From: Abelmoschus esculentus
Taxonomy: Eukaryota; Streptophyta; Magnoliopsida; Malvales; Malvaceae
Direction: 5' to 3'
DNA length: 64,000 nt
Assembly (NCBI GenBank): GCA_035048815.1
Contig: JAUCBN010000063.1
Location: forward strand, 1,247,501-1,311,500
Each line of letters begins with the position of its first letter. The stretch's first letter is position 1. The position numbers were made by a program, and so were the translations under genes. Below, piece by piece: positions 13,001 to 24,510 of this stretch. The notes beneath the pieces are model-generated. The model saw only the letters and a program-made list of their open reading frames with translations, searched no databases and was not told where the DNA came from.

Positions 13001-16000
13001 CCCCTCAGGTACAATATACTTTAATATGATACGTAGTACTGTGTTCAAGAATGTTTGTGCTATTAATATTTGTTATTTTGGGTAACTTTCAGCCCAGGAA
13101 GTTGGTTCTTTCTTCCTCATGGAACTCGAATTTACAACAAACTAATGGAATTTATACGAAATGAATATTGGAAAAGGGGTTATGAAGAGGTTACAAGGCT
13201 TCTCTCTGTTTCTCTGTTAGAGAGATTTATTTAAACTTGTGTAATTCCAATAACAAGTCAATGATGTTGCATAATTTTGGCAGGTTAAGTCACCAAACAT
13301 GTACAATATGAATCTTTGGGAAACATCTGGTCATGCTGCAAATTATAAGGAAAATATGTTTTTGTTTGAGGTGAGATGTTGTGTAACAGAAAACATAACT
13401 TGTATCTGTTGTTTTAGTTGTACAGTTGAATCTTTAATAAATTATTTGAACTTCCTGGAAATTTAATGTAAGATGTATAAAAAGGATATTTTATGCTTGT
13501 AGTCTTCCTTCCTATGATGTTCTGTCTCTCACACTTTATATTTGGTTTCTGCTACAGATTGAAAAGCAAGAGTTTGGACTGAAACCTATGAACTGCCCAG
13601 GCCACTGTTTAATGTTTCAGCACAGGGTTCGTTCTTATAGAGGTCAGTTCATACACATTAGTGTTTCTCCTATTTCTTTTCACCATGTTGCAAGAAAAAC
13701 ATTGGTACTGCTAGGCAGGGTGCTAACCTTAGTACTTGAGTGCTGCGTCCTTTATTTCTTAGAAGTTCCTCCCTTGTTTGCTTCATAACTTAAATGTTTG
13801 AGGAGAGCTTAAAGAAGCTTCTCTGGGCTATACCTCTTTGTTCACTAGGTCATTTTGTTGCTTTAAACTTGGACTTCTCTTTTGGTCCTTACTTTGTAGG
13901 TTCCCTCCATCTGTGGATGTTGATCCAACTTTTATTTTCTCCCTTCTCATTCATACTCTGAACGAGTTATAGTATTTGTGAGCAAATTATTGTTAATTAT
14001 AAATATTTCTCAAATGGTCTTAGATTGAATATATTTTGAGCTGCCTTAGTTCTTTTTGAGCTGTGATGAAGTGTAACTATGTGGCCTGATCTAAGATACA
14101 GAGTTTGGTTAATATATTTTATTTACCTTTTCTTGTTTAGCCTTGAGATGTAATTTTTCTACTAAAGAGGTTTTTGATGTCGTTTGGTTGTCATGTTAAT
14201 TGTGATTGTGGTTATTTAACTTCTCATTTCTGGCTTCTTTGCAATGTTTTTATGATGATCAATAATTCATGCAGAACTACCTCTTCGCCTTGCTGATTTT
14301 GGTGTCTTGCATCGTAATGAGGCTAGTGGGGCACTGACTGGGTTAACTCGTGTCAGGAGGTTTCAACAGGTACCTGTTAGATTAACTTTCAGATTGTGAT
14401 CCTTGCTAGTTCTCTGTACCTTTCTTTGTGGCCTAACACCAAAGACCAATTTTTGTATATCTAGTTTTATTCCTAAGTGAGAACTTGATTGATGGTTTTG
14501 GACTAGTTTTAATCAAGTATCTATTCAGATCTTATACACTTTGATTTGCTTAGTTTTGCTATTTAAAATTCTCTCTGGCAACCTCGTGAACATTTTGTGG
14601 GTGAAAAGTGGAATGGTGGATTTTTATTTCCCTCCTTTCTTTGACATTACGCATATTTTTTTCAGGATGACGCCCACATTTTCTGTAGGGAATCCCAGGT
14701 GAGGTTGGCTTTAAATTGTTACTTGTAAAATTCTGAAATATTTTAGTTCTCTGTTTCCTTTATATTGTGTGTGTTTACCTTTATTTTTTTTTTACTTTTC
14801 CCAGATAAAAGAGGAAGTTAAAGGTGTCCTGGAGTTCATTGATCATGCTTACACTGTTTTTGGATTTACTTATGACCTAAAACTGTCTACGGTATGAGAA
14901 GCTCCATTCACTTAAATTTTTAGGGATTGAAAGTATTTTTTCTTTGATAACTAAGTGCATTTTGCATGGAGCGTAGATTGCATTTTTTCTGTCTATAACA
15001 TTGAGATGCTATACATATAAAAACACAGTTTCTTGAAATATTAATTCCTTCTGTCTTCAAAATTTGTTGGTTAATATTGTTTTGGATGATCTAATATCTA
15101 CTTCCATCAGGATTATATTCTTGTTATAACAGGACTTATAAACTAGTTATTTCTGTGAGTACTCGTTCTTGGATTAAATTCTAGATACAATTTTTATTTT
15201 GTATTACAAATATTTGAATTGTAGAGGCCAGAAAAATACCTTGGAGATTTGGAAACTTGGGACAGAGCTGAAGCTGCTCTTACAGAAGCCTTGAACCAAT
15301 CTGGGAAGCCATGGCAGGTCAGTTTTCTATTCAACACCTTAACTCAACAACTTGGGGTTCTTCACTGTAGAGGTTGTTTCAGAATCAATTGTGTGGGTAT
15401 TAAATGAGTTAATTTCTGTTCTGTTTGCAACCTGCTTGAGATCCAGCCTATATATTGATAGTTGGAATGTGGTAAGACTATTGCGATATAAATGCACGTT
15501 GAACTTTGTCAAGTATTTAACCTCAATGAGTTATTGCTAAGTCAAATATTGGTTCAAACTTATGATTCAATTGGATTTGAAATTTTGAGAAGCTGCAAAT
15601 GTTGTGTGCCAGAAAAAGTGACGAGTATGCCAAGTAGGTTTGATTTGTTGCTCAATTTCTCTTTTATTGTATTGTTACCTTTTTGTTTAGCAAATTGTGT
15701 CATAATTTTACTCCACTTTGTTTGACGTGTGTCAAACTATTCTCATATGGGAAGTCGTTTTAAATATGTCATTTTTCATAACTCTGAAGTTTTCTATAGT
15801 TTGATTAAATAGTGGAATTCTCTCTTGGCATGAGAAGTGAAAACAGTTAGCTTGTCTGTTGTGTTTTGTTTTCTGTATTGTATACTGAGGACTAGTCAAT
15901 GTCGCTGTCCATTTTACCAGGCTTCTTTCTATATGTTTATATACAACTGTAATGTTGGTACAGATAAATGAAGGAGATGGCGCTTTTTATGGTCCGAAGA

Positions 16001-17926
16001 TAGATATTAGTGTATCTGATGCATTGAATAGGAAATTTCAGTGTGCAACATTACAGGTTGGTGATGTTCAGTTGGTGCTTCATTTTTCTTCAGTCTTTAT
16101 CCTCTCATTTGTTGCGTCTTTATGAAAATGCTGGTCCTTTATTTCAGCTCGACTTCCAGCTACCTGAGCGCTTCAAGTTGGAGTACTCAGCCGAAGATGA
16201 AGCCAAGAGGGAGAAACCTGTTATGATACACAGAGCTATCCTGGGGTCTGTTGAGCGTATGTTTGCTATATTGTTGGAACACTACAAGGGCAAATGGCCC
16301 TTCTGGCTTAGTCCCCGTCAAGCAATTGTTTGTCCTGTGTCAGATAAGTCCCAGAACTATGCGATAGAGGTAATTTGATCTTGGAGTATGCTCCTTTTCA
16401 GTCAACTGTCAACCTTATGGAATTTGTGGTGCATCTACATATGCTGTGTGATATTTTATCTATTTCATCTGATTTCTGCCTCAATAAATCATTTCTCAAG
16501 CGGACGCATGCTGCTTGTTTAAAACTAAACTTGGCATAGTAATTCCTTTATCTCCCTTATTTAACAGTTTTAAAAATTAAGTTGTGAGCCATTAAGTGTT
16601 TTTATGTTGTGTCTCGCATGTTATTTTCTTAGGATTTTTTATGTGCGACTTCATTTATTTCTGACTCATGAGACATTATTTATATGGTATTTTGGATCTA
16701 TGAACTTTCCAAAATAGACTTTTATTATGTTGTTGTGGAGGAATTTTGAGAACAAAACAACCATATTATATGCGGGTGGAAACTATTTAAAGCAGTCCTT
16801 ATTTATATGCTATTTTTTGGAGTTCCCATGAACTTGCCGAAACTGACATTTATTATGTAGTGTAAGATTTTTGGGAACAAAGCAACCATATATGTGGGTT
16901 CAAACTATTGAAAGCAGGACATTTATATATAATACTATTTTGTGGTTCCCATAAATTTGCCAAAATAACCAGGACTTATTTCTCCTGAGTTATTATTTAT
17001 ATGCTATATTGGAGTTCCTATGAACTTGCTAAAATAAATGTTCATTATGTTGTGAAAGATTTTTGAGAACAAAGCAACCATATACGTGGGTACAAACTAT
17101 TGAAAGCATGAATTTGCATTTTTTTTCTTGCATCTTTTGAAATGTATGGCACAGTAGGATCCATTTAGTTTATTGTTGATGACTTGATTGTTTGGTATGC
17201 ATTAGTCGTTTTGAAGGGAAAACAATTACTCCAATGTAATCTCTTATTTCATTTTCTTAGGTTCGTGATCGGATTCATGAGGCTGGTTATTATGTAGATG
17301 TTGATATGACAGATCGGACAATCCAGAAAAAGGTGCAACACCTGACATTCAATTTATTCAAACACCATTTTTCTTATATTCGAGTTATAAGATCTATTTA
17401 TACATACAATTATGGATTTAGAAGGAACCCACGCTGCCCCTGCTGACTGATTATTTTATTACATTATCCTTCTGATTTTTGTCTATGAATCTCAACCAGC
17501 TTGCTCTGCAGGCTCCAAGTTAAGTGCATATGCATGTTTTTGAGGTAATCAGTTTTCACTTGTTTTTGGTGACACTACGCAGGTACGAGAAGCCCAGCTG
17601 GCACAATACAACTATATATTGGTTGTAGGAGAAGTGGAAGTGAACACTAAGCAGGTTTGTCAAACCTATGTTTTCTGAATAGACCTATGTGCCTTTCTGA
17701 ATAAATGGTATACCTTTGCAAATGCGTATGCCTCGTCGTCGTGTCTGTATATATATATATATATTTGCTGGTGATTGTGATTCTCAAGTAAAAAAAGAGA
17801 ACCATCTGATTCCATGGTATTTGCGTTCAGGTGTGTGTACGGGTGAGGGATAAGGCAGAACACAAAACAATGAGTATGGATGCACTTCTCCAACACTTGC
17901 AGGCTGAAGTTGCTGCCTTCCACTAA
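10086..17926 (+). CDS. Threonine--tRNA ligase, mitochondrial and cytosolic
   Basis: Class II aminoacyl-tRNA synthetase that charges tRNA-Thr. Exons: 10086-10565, 10950-11009, 11440-11529, 12066-12140, 12246-12374, 12473-12562, 12920-13008, 13093-13189, 13284-13370, 13558-13642, 14275-14369, 14666-14698, 14805-14891, 15225-15317, 15964-16056, 16148-16369, 17261-17332, 17583-17654, 17831-17926. This gives 714 residues, close to the ~709 of the Arabidopsis enzyme. Residues 1-38 are rich in R, S, T and F without acids, as in a mitochondrial presequence. A TGS domain follows (residues ~79-140), then the second additional domain with its HSSAH motif. The catalytic core contains NCPGHC (zinc Cys) and motif 2 (LHRNEASGAL). 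The anticodon-binding domain comes last (SDKSQNYA onward). A second in-frame ATG at 10200 (M39) sits in a strong context and probably starts the cytosolic form. Intron 16 holds a tandem repeat and intron 3 a LINE-like tail. Confidence 0.96.
10091..10159 (+). other. Out-of-frame 22-codon overlapping uORF between the two starts of the synthetase
   Basis: An ATG five bases into the main reading frame opens a +2 frame of 22 codons that stops with TAA at 10157-10159. The stop lies 40 bases before the second in-frame ATG at 10200. Ribosomes that start here could resume at 10200, favouring the shorter product. There is no sign of peptide-level conservation, so this is at most a translational control element. 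Confidence 0.45.
11660..11875 (-). mobile_element. LINE-like 3' tail in intron 3 of the synthetase (minus orientation)
   Basis: Read on the minus strand, this segment ends in TTTGAATAAATATAAAATAC followed by CATTTATCC and an A-rich end. That resembles the 3' end of the insertion at 61170-61331 (GGATGAATAAAATTTTCATTTATCC plus A run). It is probably a 5'-truncated non-LTR retrotransposon fragment without coding sequence. The 5' boundary is uncertain and no clean target duplication was found. Confidence 0.4.
16675..17112 (+). repeat. Tandem repeat of ~120-bp units in intron 16 of the synthetase
   Basis: Four diverged units begin near 16675, 16799, 16919 and 16992. Each has the order TTATTTATATG, TGGAGTTCC with ATGAACTTGCC, then ATTATGT, GAGAACAAAGCAACCATAT and CAAACTATTGAAAGCA. 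The third unit is cut short after its CCAAAATAA segment. Spacing is about 120-124 bases for the complete units. The array lies wholly inside the intron and does not touch the splice sites. Confidence 0.8.
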
Positions 17927-18490
17927 GGATTTTAGTTTTGTTTTTGGAGTTTCTAGTTAAATTCTACTCTATTGATTTTGTTTCCCTTTTAAATTATTTT
18001 AATTGTACTGCATATAAGAGTAGTACGTAATTGTTTGTGATTCCTTATGGTAAAAGAAAGGGGTAAATATGGCATTGTAGTCGTTGAACTTTTAGAGTGC
18101 TTTCACTTTTGTCATCCAAATTGAAAAACTTTAATTATAGTCAATAAACCTTTAGTTAATTTTTTACGGTCATTAAAGCTAAAATTTTGACGAATAAATA
18201 TTATTTGGTTTGATCTGATTGTTACAGTTTTGATTTATCGACTACTCTCTGTCTATTGGGATTTTGATCTTGATGGCGATGATAAGTTTGTAAATTTAGG
18301 GTTCCGTTTGAGAAGGAGAATTTTGGTCTTAACAGTTTAAATCAATTATGATTCTAATAAAAGTTTTTGATTTTGATAATCAAAGTGGATGAGTTCTAAA
18401 AATATCAATGAATTACCCAAGAAAAGTAGTATTTTTTATTATTTCTCATCAGATTAGATGATGGGGAAGGGAAATAAAGACTGCATGATA
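17927..18490. other. Synthetase 3' UTR and AT-rich spacer
   Basis: The 3' UTR probably runs to about 18050. It is followed by low-complexity sequence of the type GTCGTTGAACTTTTAGAG and GTCATCCAAATTG, common in plant dispersed repeats. No gene is seen before the SINE-like element. Confidence 0.4.
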
Positions 18491-18735
18491 ACAGGGTGGG
18501 TCCAAGTGGTAAGCAGCTTAATTCCGCTTAAACAAGTCTCAGATTCGAGACGTGTACACAGAAAATCCCTGCTGAAAGACTCACCCATCAAAGCTAGATG
18601 TACGACTTGGGTCGGTCTGAATTTATCCGCTTAAACAAGTCTCAGATTCGAGACGTGTACACAGAAAATCCCTGCTGAAAGACTCACCCATCAAAGCTAG
18701 ATGTACGACTTGGGTCGGTCTGAATTTATCAGGTT
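18491..18735 (+). mobile_element. tRNA-derived SINE-like element with an internal 103-bp tandem duplication
   Basis: The 5' part has a box A-like TCCAAGTGGTAAGC, and each unit has a box B-like AGATTCGAGAC, as in RNA polymerase III promoters of tRNA-derived SINEs. The segment from 18524 to 18626 is repeated essentially exactly at 18627-18729 (period 103), so box B and the 3' part occur twice while box A occurs once. Related, more diverged copies on the minus strand lie at about 21875-22005 and 30605-30740. Near identity of the two units implies a recent duplication. Confidence 0.7.
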
Positions 18736-19419
18736 TAAATCCTAAAACCAGAAGAGTAATAAAAAACCTCCAGGAGTGCTTTTGGGTATATGTTAAAGTG
18801 ACAATGCAATTCATATATGAACGCAAATCTTAAGTAAATCAATGAAAGCCAGTGGGTTCCGTGATTAATGCAATTCATATTCAATTTGTCCAGTGGTTGA
18901 TGTGTGCCACTCAGACTCTACCTTCTGATAGCACTCTCATTCTGTAATAATTTCTTACCAGTTCTGTTGACATTATCCATGCCTAACTATTACTATAATT
19001 TAGTGCTTCCTTGTCTTGTCTGGTTTAGTGAAGAACTAATGCATATATGTTCAAAACTAATGGTTTCACTACCAGCAAGCACAGTAGAGTGAAATCTGTG
19101 TAAGATATTATATTCCTGTAGATTCACAATCCAAGATTCTTGACCAGAAATAGCATCAACTTTCCAACCTTTTACATTACTGAACGCGTTGCCTCTTTTC
19201 TTGGCATCTAGAAAGAAAGAAAAAAGGAGCAATGTTGTCAGCACCAATCAATGGGTTTGGAAAATATTCATTATATTCCCCGGGAAAAAAGTCAAGCCAG
19301 ATAGTGACATTCTCTTTGGTCCATCCACCTCGAAGACGTAGCTTCCATGCTAAGTTTCACTTTTATACATGTGTTTGTTTGACAGGAAAAAAGGGGGAGA
19401 AAGATTTTGTGAAAAAACA
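18736..19419. other. Spacer and promoter region of the WAT1-type gene
   Basis: No coding sequence is evident. Short open frames here lack any recognisable family pattern. The last ~150 bases before 19420 should contain the core promoter and leader of the transporter gene, but no clear TATA box was identified. Confidence 0.35.
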
Positions 19420-20868
19420 ATGGGGAACCTGCTGGTTTTTGTGGGAATGATAATGGTGATTTTAGCTCAAGTTAGCAGCATGGAGATAACCAAAGCAGCA
19501 ATGTCTAGTGGGATTAACAAATATGTTCTTATTGTTTACTCTAATCTTCTCTCCAGCCTTGTTCTCCTCCCTTGCTCTTTCCTCTTCCACGGGTGACTGA
19601 TATCTGTTTGTTTCAGCTACTTTTTCCTGTGATTTCTCACATTTGGATTCTGAATTATGAGGTTTTGCAGATCGGTGCGGCTTCCATGGAACTCCTCTAA
19701 CCTGTACAGATTGATCTTTTTACTTTCCTTGCTCGGGTTTGTAACATGTTTCTTCCCCTGCACTTTCAAGGTTAGAACTGTAACATGTTTTTTCTCCTAC
19801 ATAGATTTTTCACATCTCTATCAATGCAGATGTATCGGCCAGCTATGCGGATATGCAGGTATGGACTACAGTTCCCCTGCAATGGCAACGGCCATGCTCA
19901 ACCTTATACCAGCTTTCACCTTCATACTAGCCATCATTTGCAGGTTTTGCTAGTTTAATTCAATAAAAGTGGCCTTATCGATTATCACTGTATTAATCCA
20001 TAAAACTGTACTCGAAACCTTTGCTTCTCTGTCATTCAGGATGGAAAAGCTCGAATGGAGAAGCGCAAGCAGTCAGGCCAAGGTCTTGGGAACCATAATC
20101 TCCATAACAGGAGCATTTATAATCACATTTTACAAGGGACCAACAATTCTGAGATTGTCTCATCAGCTTCTTTTCTCTTCACAATTACAATGGGTCCTTG
20201 GGGGACTTCTTCTTGCCATTGAAGCTTTCATGACTTCTGCATGGTACATCATACAGGCAATAGTTCTGAAAAAGTTCCCAGCAATATTAACTGTCATGTT
20301 TTATCTTTGCTTCTTCAACGCCATTCTTTCGACGATATATTCTTTGATTCTGGTTAAGGACCCTAGTGCTTGGAAACTAAGACCCGGTATAGGCCTCGTC
20401 GCGGTTTTATACTCGGTAAGCACACTATAGTTGCAGGCTTGAAGCTTGCAATGGAATGTCTAAAAGATTAATGACATGGCGTTGTTTATGCAGGGAATTG
20501 TGGCGACTACGTTTCGTATCAGCTTGTTTTCATGGTGCCTGTGGAAAGCAGGACCTCTCTATGTTTCCATGTTCAAGCCATTGGCCATTGTCGTTGCAAC
20601 TGCTATCGGCATCGTGTTCTTGGGAGAAGACCTTTCTCTAGGAAGGTATTTGAACAGATTCGAAACGAAATTACATCAGTTTTTAAGCATCAAATCTAAT
20701 TAATTGTAACTTGTTTGGTTCCATTGTAGGGTAATTGGAGCAATCATCATAGTTAGTGGATTTTATGGAGTGATGTGGGGAAAAGCTAAAGAACAGAGCT
20801 TGGGATCATCAAACCACAAGGTCCCTTTGCTGCAGGACAGAACAGATGATAAAAATGGTTCTGTGTAA
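19420..20868 (+). CDS. WAT1-related / EamA-type (nodulin MtN21-like) membrane transporter
   Basis: Multi-pass transporter of the drug/metabolite superfamily. Characterised plant members move auxin or amino acids at the plasma membrane or tonoplast; the substrate here is unknown. Exons 19420-19592, 19671-19736, 19830-19943, 20040-20415, 20494-20645 and 20730-20868 splice in phase to 339 residues, slightly shorter than the usual 350-390. Family signatures include the YSS-AMATAMLNLIPAFTFILA stretch followed by RMEKLEW in the first EamA repeat, and MFKPLAIVVATAIGIVFLGE in the second. About ten hydrophobic segments are visible, with a polar C-terminal tail of about 35 residues. The start at 19420 was chosen because it begins the first membrane segment directly. 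The gene converges on a small minus-strand gene 206 bases away. Confidence 0.92.
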
Positions 20869-21074
20869 GAAAAAAAAAACAGGCAAAGATAAGGTTTTTT
20901 CTAAATAAAAACATCTAAAAAAACGACTGTACTGATTGGATTTCCTGTTAAGTAAATATAAGCTTGTTGTCCAATATAATCTCTCATATAAGTCCAGTAA
21001 ATTTCTGAAAAGAGAGAAGATATTATTCTTCATGGGTCAGCCTTAACATACAGAAAATATACGATTTTGCCTAA

Positions 21075-21305
21075 TCATATCGGAATTGCATTCGTAACGG
21101 AAGGGTAAACAACCGTGGCCGGATGAGCCATGATACGACGACCTTTCCCGTGCTTGAAGCAATAAACCAAAGCCCCCACTGGCCATTCCACGATGGCTGC
21201 TGCAGCAAACGCAAGGAACCCCACCGTGGGTCCAACCACCTTGCACCGGCAAGGGTTGCTGGTGGTGCCGCATTGAACACAGATTGGAACCCCAATAGCC
21301 CCCAT
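21075..21305 (-). CDS. Small Cys-motif single-pass membrane protein, uncharacterised
   Basis: A 76-residue intronless protein. The N-terminus has a compact cysteine pattern (CVQCGTTSNPCRC) that could bind metal. A hydrophobic segment follows (GFLAFAAAAIVEWPVGALVY), and then a basic tail with KGRRIMAHPATVVYP. I recall similar short conserved plant proteins of unknown function but cannot name the family. The ATG at 21303-21305 is in a strong context (purine at -3, G at +4). The frame stays open upstream for 19 codons but has no earlier ATG. No function is assigned. Coding potential is supported by balanced codon use and sensible topology. Confidence 0.75.
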   Translation of the reverse strand: MGAIGVPICVQCGTTSNPCRCKVVGPTVGFLAFAAAAIVEWPVGALVYCFKHGKGRRIMAHPATVVYPSVTNAIPI

Positions 21306-21874
21306 TGCAGGATGATTCAAAGCAGAGATTGACAAGATATGGCAGAATTTGGACAGTTTGATTTCAGCAACTGAAGTTTAGTAGTTTACTGTGTTTGGCA
21401 ATGGCGACCGAAGAGTTGGTTTTATGGAGTCGTTCCCTTGGTGAGTTTACGAAGAGCTGGTAGTTTTATGACACGTTTAATATGATGTTACACGTGTTGA
21501 TGTTATGTTCTGGGGTTCATACACGTGTTTAGCTTCGATTGTTTTAGGTGCTCACCGAATCTAAAAATTTATTTGAGAGTAAACACATAAAATTTCGAAA
21601 TCTTAAGGCACAAAACTTAAATATTAAAAAATATAAGAACTAATCCATAAAAATTAAAAAAATTAAGGGTAAATATATAAACTTTAAAAAATTCAGAGTA
21701 GACACGGGCTCATCCTGATCCGTCACTGTCCTCATATATATATATATAAAATTAAATATTATAATAATTTTGTGCATTTGTAATAATAAAATTTAATACA
21801 AGATAATTTAAAATTCTAAATTTCATATTAAATATTTATATAGATGTTATTATTTTAATTAAATATTTTAATCC
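21306..21874. other. Upstream region of the small membrane protein gene and AT-rich spacer
   Basis: About 250 bases of moderately complex sequence precede the small minus-strand gene and probably hold its promoter. From about 21590 the sequence becomes a degenerate A-rich run (AACTTAAATATTAAAAA type) similar to a stretch at 23230-23400, so a dispersed repeat is likely. No gene is seen. Confidence 0.35.
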
Positions 21875-22005
21875 GGACCGATCCGGGTCATACACCTAGT
21901 TTTAATGAGTGAGTCTCTCGGTAGGAATTTTTTACGTGTACAACGTCTCGAACATAAAACTTGCTTAAACGAAACCAAATTACTTACTACTTAGACTAAC
22001 AAGAT
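21875..22005 (-). mobile_element. Diverged SINE-like copy (minus)
   Basis: On the minus strand this reads with the same landmarks as 18491-18735: TAAGTAGTAAGTAATTTGG, then GTTTAAGCAAGTTTTATGTTC with GAGACG, GTACACG, a run ending GAGAGACTCACTCATTAAAA, CTAGGTGTATGACCCGG and ATCGGTCCGGAT. Box B is recognisable as TGTTCGAGACG. The copy is single, without the internal duplication. Confidence 0.6.
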
Positions 22006-22226
22006 ATTTTTAAATTTAAGAAAAAAATAATCTTTTAAATTTAACTACTATTAATAAAAATAAAATTTAAATTATATAAATAATATCTTTGGAATTAAAT
22101 AGCAAATATATAATTTATTATATCACAGTACAATAGCATTCAGACTCCTGCAATAACAGACAATACATATTACTGCTAATATTCAAGAGTAGAACCCAGC
22201 ATATTATTCACTAATAAAACACACGC

Positions 22227-22345
22227 ATCCGAAAAATTTAAATTGCAGTTACGATCACATTTTTTTATCATGTTATGTTTATTATAATCATAAACATAAT
22301 AAATTATTATGATCGTAGATTATTATTTAAATTTTTGATACGGAT
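22227..22345. repeat. Short foldback (hairpin) repeat immediately 3' of the MLP-like gene
   Basis: Arms beginning CCGAAAAATTTAAATTGCAG and, on the other strand, CCGTATCAAAAATTTAAATA pair imperfectly and share ACGATCA. The centre holds a tight palindrome, TATGTTTAT-TATAATC-ATAAACATA. The outer end lies only 6 bases from the stop codon of the neighbouring gene, so it would be transcribed in its 3' UTR. A MITE remnant is likely. Confidence 0.5.
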
Positions 22346-22351
22346 AATTTT

Positions 22352-22892
22352 TTATGTTTTAGTTTGAAGATAATCATCGATCTCCAAAAAGTTTTTGATT
22401 GCAAAATCCTTAACGATGTTCGGGTCGGGGATGTCTTCGCTTGCCTTTTCGTACACGCAAGACCAATTAATCAAGCTCGACTCTCCTTTCGAAACCACCA
22501 CGATCTTACCAACAAAACTCTTGTAGTATTTCATCATATCCCCATCAATGATACTATAAACAAACGTCTTTTCCGCTTCATCCACCGATTCAGTTCTCTC
22601 TTTCGATACCTTAACGATCGGAGATCCTATAAAAAAAGATAAATGCTTACTAAATAGCATCAAATATTTTGAAATGAATTTAAACGTGTCATATCTTTTC
22701 ATTACCCTCGGCATAAACGAAGAGACGAACCGATCCCGGTGACTTGCCGTCTCCCTCGAGCACTTGAATGCTCTTGTAGTCATGTGACAAGGCTATAGGA
22801 AAAACTGTGGTGGAATCCCTAATGGTAGACCATACCTTTTCTGCATGAGACTTGAGCTCGACCTCCACTTCCATCTTCCCGGTGCAAGCCAT
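22352..22892 (-). CDS. Major latex-like protein (MLP, Bet v 1 superfamily)
   Basis: Small cytosolic protein with the hydrophobic-cavity START/Bet v 1 fold. MLPs bind steroids and other hydrophobic ligands and have been linked to defence and stress. Exons 22706-22892 and 22352-22626 give 153 residues, the normal family length, with the single phase-1 intron placed as in other MLP genes. Visible features are MEVEVELKSHAEKVW near the N-terminus, the glycine-containing loop GDGKSPGSVRL, SKERTESVDEAEKT, and the C-terminal helix IVKDFAIKNFLEIDDYL. A minus-strand TATA-like element (TATAAAC) lies about 90 bases upstream of the ATG. No lesion is seen. Confidence 0.92.
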
Positions 22893-22977
22893 TGCTATGG
22901 AAGTTGTAGTAAATGAGAAAAATAAGCAAAACTTTCTGGTTTGATGCTTGAGTTGCAGCTCAGTGGCATAAGGCCAT

Positions 22978-22984
22978 GTTTATA
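22978..22984 (-). promoter_or_regulatory. TATA-like element of the MLP-like gene
   Basis: The minus strand reads CTATAAACATGG here, about 86-92 bases before the start codon at 22892. This spacing suits a plant TATA box followed by a ~55-base leader. Confidence 0.45.
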
Positions 22985-24480
22985 GAGTAGTAGAGGAGGA
23001 GAGCATTGAATATATCGGGTACTGTTTCAACTGCCAATTTGCATTATTCAGCCATTGATGCAGGCAAGAAAATGCAGAAGCAGGAAGTTATCGAGGACGA
23101 CGATCGGGTCCCATTGTTTTTGGCCTTTCATTCATAAAATTTCAGAGCTAGTTGGTGAAGCATTGATTAGGGACGATATGACAATGCGGAATACAATTGA
23201 GATTTTTGGTGTTCCGTTCGTTCAGTATTGGATCCAAAAATATTTTTTAAAGACGATACATATAAAATCTTAAAATTTTAAGAAAAATATAATTCATAAA
23301 TATTAAGAAAAATAAAAGATTAACTCATAAAAATTAAAAAATTGAAATCAAATACGTGAAGTATAGAAAAATTAAAATAAATATGGATCTAACCTAAAAT
23401 ACACTTGCATCCGTAACTGGATTCATTAATAGCCATGTACGATTGGCCGATGAGCTTCATAAATAAGGCGAGTGAAATTTGATACAATTTTAAAATTTAA
23501 ATTTTTATAGTTTAAGTTATTTGAGTTGAATTATTTAATTTAATTCGAACTAATATATTAATTATCTGATTGAGTTTAAATTTTATATATTTAATAAATT
23601 ACAGAAAAAATTATTTTGTTATTTGTTAATTTTTTTTCTTCGATTCCTCTTTTATTTAAATTATTTTTTTACATAATTTAAACCATATGTTCCTTAACCG
23701 TCATAAAATATCTAAGTTTAATTTTTTTTTTTAAATTTTTTCCTATCGATCATTCAATTGTGCGTAACTTCTTTGTTTTGTTTTTTTTTTCAATTCCTTC
23801 TTGATTTTAAATTTATTTTTATCGAATTTGAACCATGTTTCCTAAATAAGTGTTTTATGTAAAAATAAATAAATTAATCTCTCAAAGTCTCATTTTATTC
23901 AATTTAATTCTCTTACTATAAATCTTTAAAAAATATTTATTCTCATTAATTTAGTTTACCAATGAATGAAAATATTGCATGATTCTTTGCCAAACCCAAA
24001 ATTTAAAAAATCACAATTATTAACTATTTTTTTCATTTATAATTTATTTTTTAATAAATCTTAATTCTACTCTTAATCATATCCAGAGGGAAAGAAAATA
24101 AAAACTCCAAAAGATAGAAAAGAGTATTCTTAATAAATCTAAAATCTATAACGTAAATATATGAAAGAAAAAAAACAAACAATTTAACTAATCAATTATT
24201 TATTTTTTATCTGTAATTTATAATAACATTGTGTCCTAAATTATGGAGTACATAATATTTGTAAATTCCTACTTCCATGTCTTATTGAACATTATGAACA
24301 ACTTGGTTGTGGCCTAATTAATTCGTGTAGAAAAATAGTTGGTATCATATCATGCACATGGACAAGGGTCCATTGCAATAGATGTACTTCAAAACTTGTG
24401 TGCTTGGTTGTGTTCCTGGTCTGTTGCAACAGTTTTTGGGTTTGTTTTATCTAACATTCAAGACTTATCTGATCGTATAA
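22985..24480. other. Gene-free AT-rich spacer
   Basis: No gene is seen. 23230-23400 is an A-rich dispersed-repeat-like stretch resembling 21590-21700. 23450-24300 is very AT-rich with poly-T runs. A short open frame at 24339-24527 has no recognisable pattern and may be an intron relic of the LSM12-like fragment that follows. Confidence 0.4.
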
Positions 24481-24510
24481 AACTTCTAATGATCCTCGAT
24501 AGGCTTCTCT

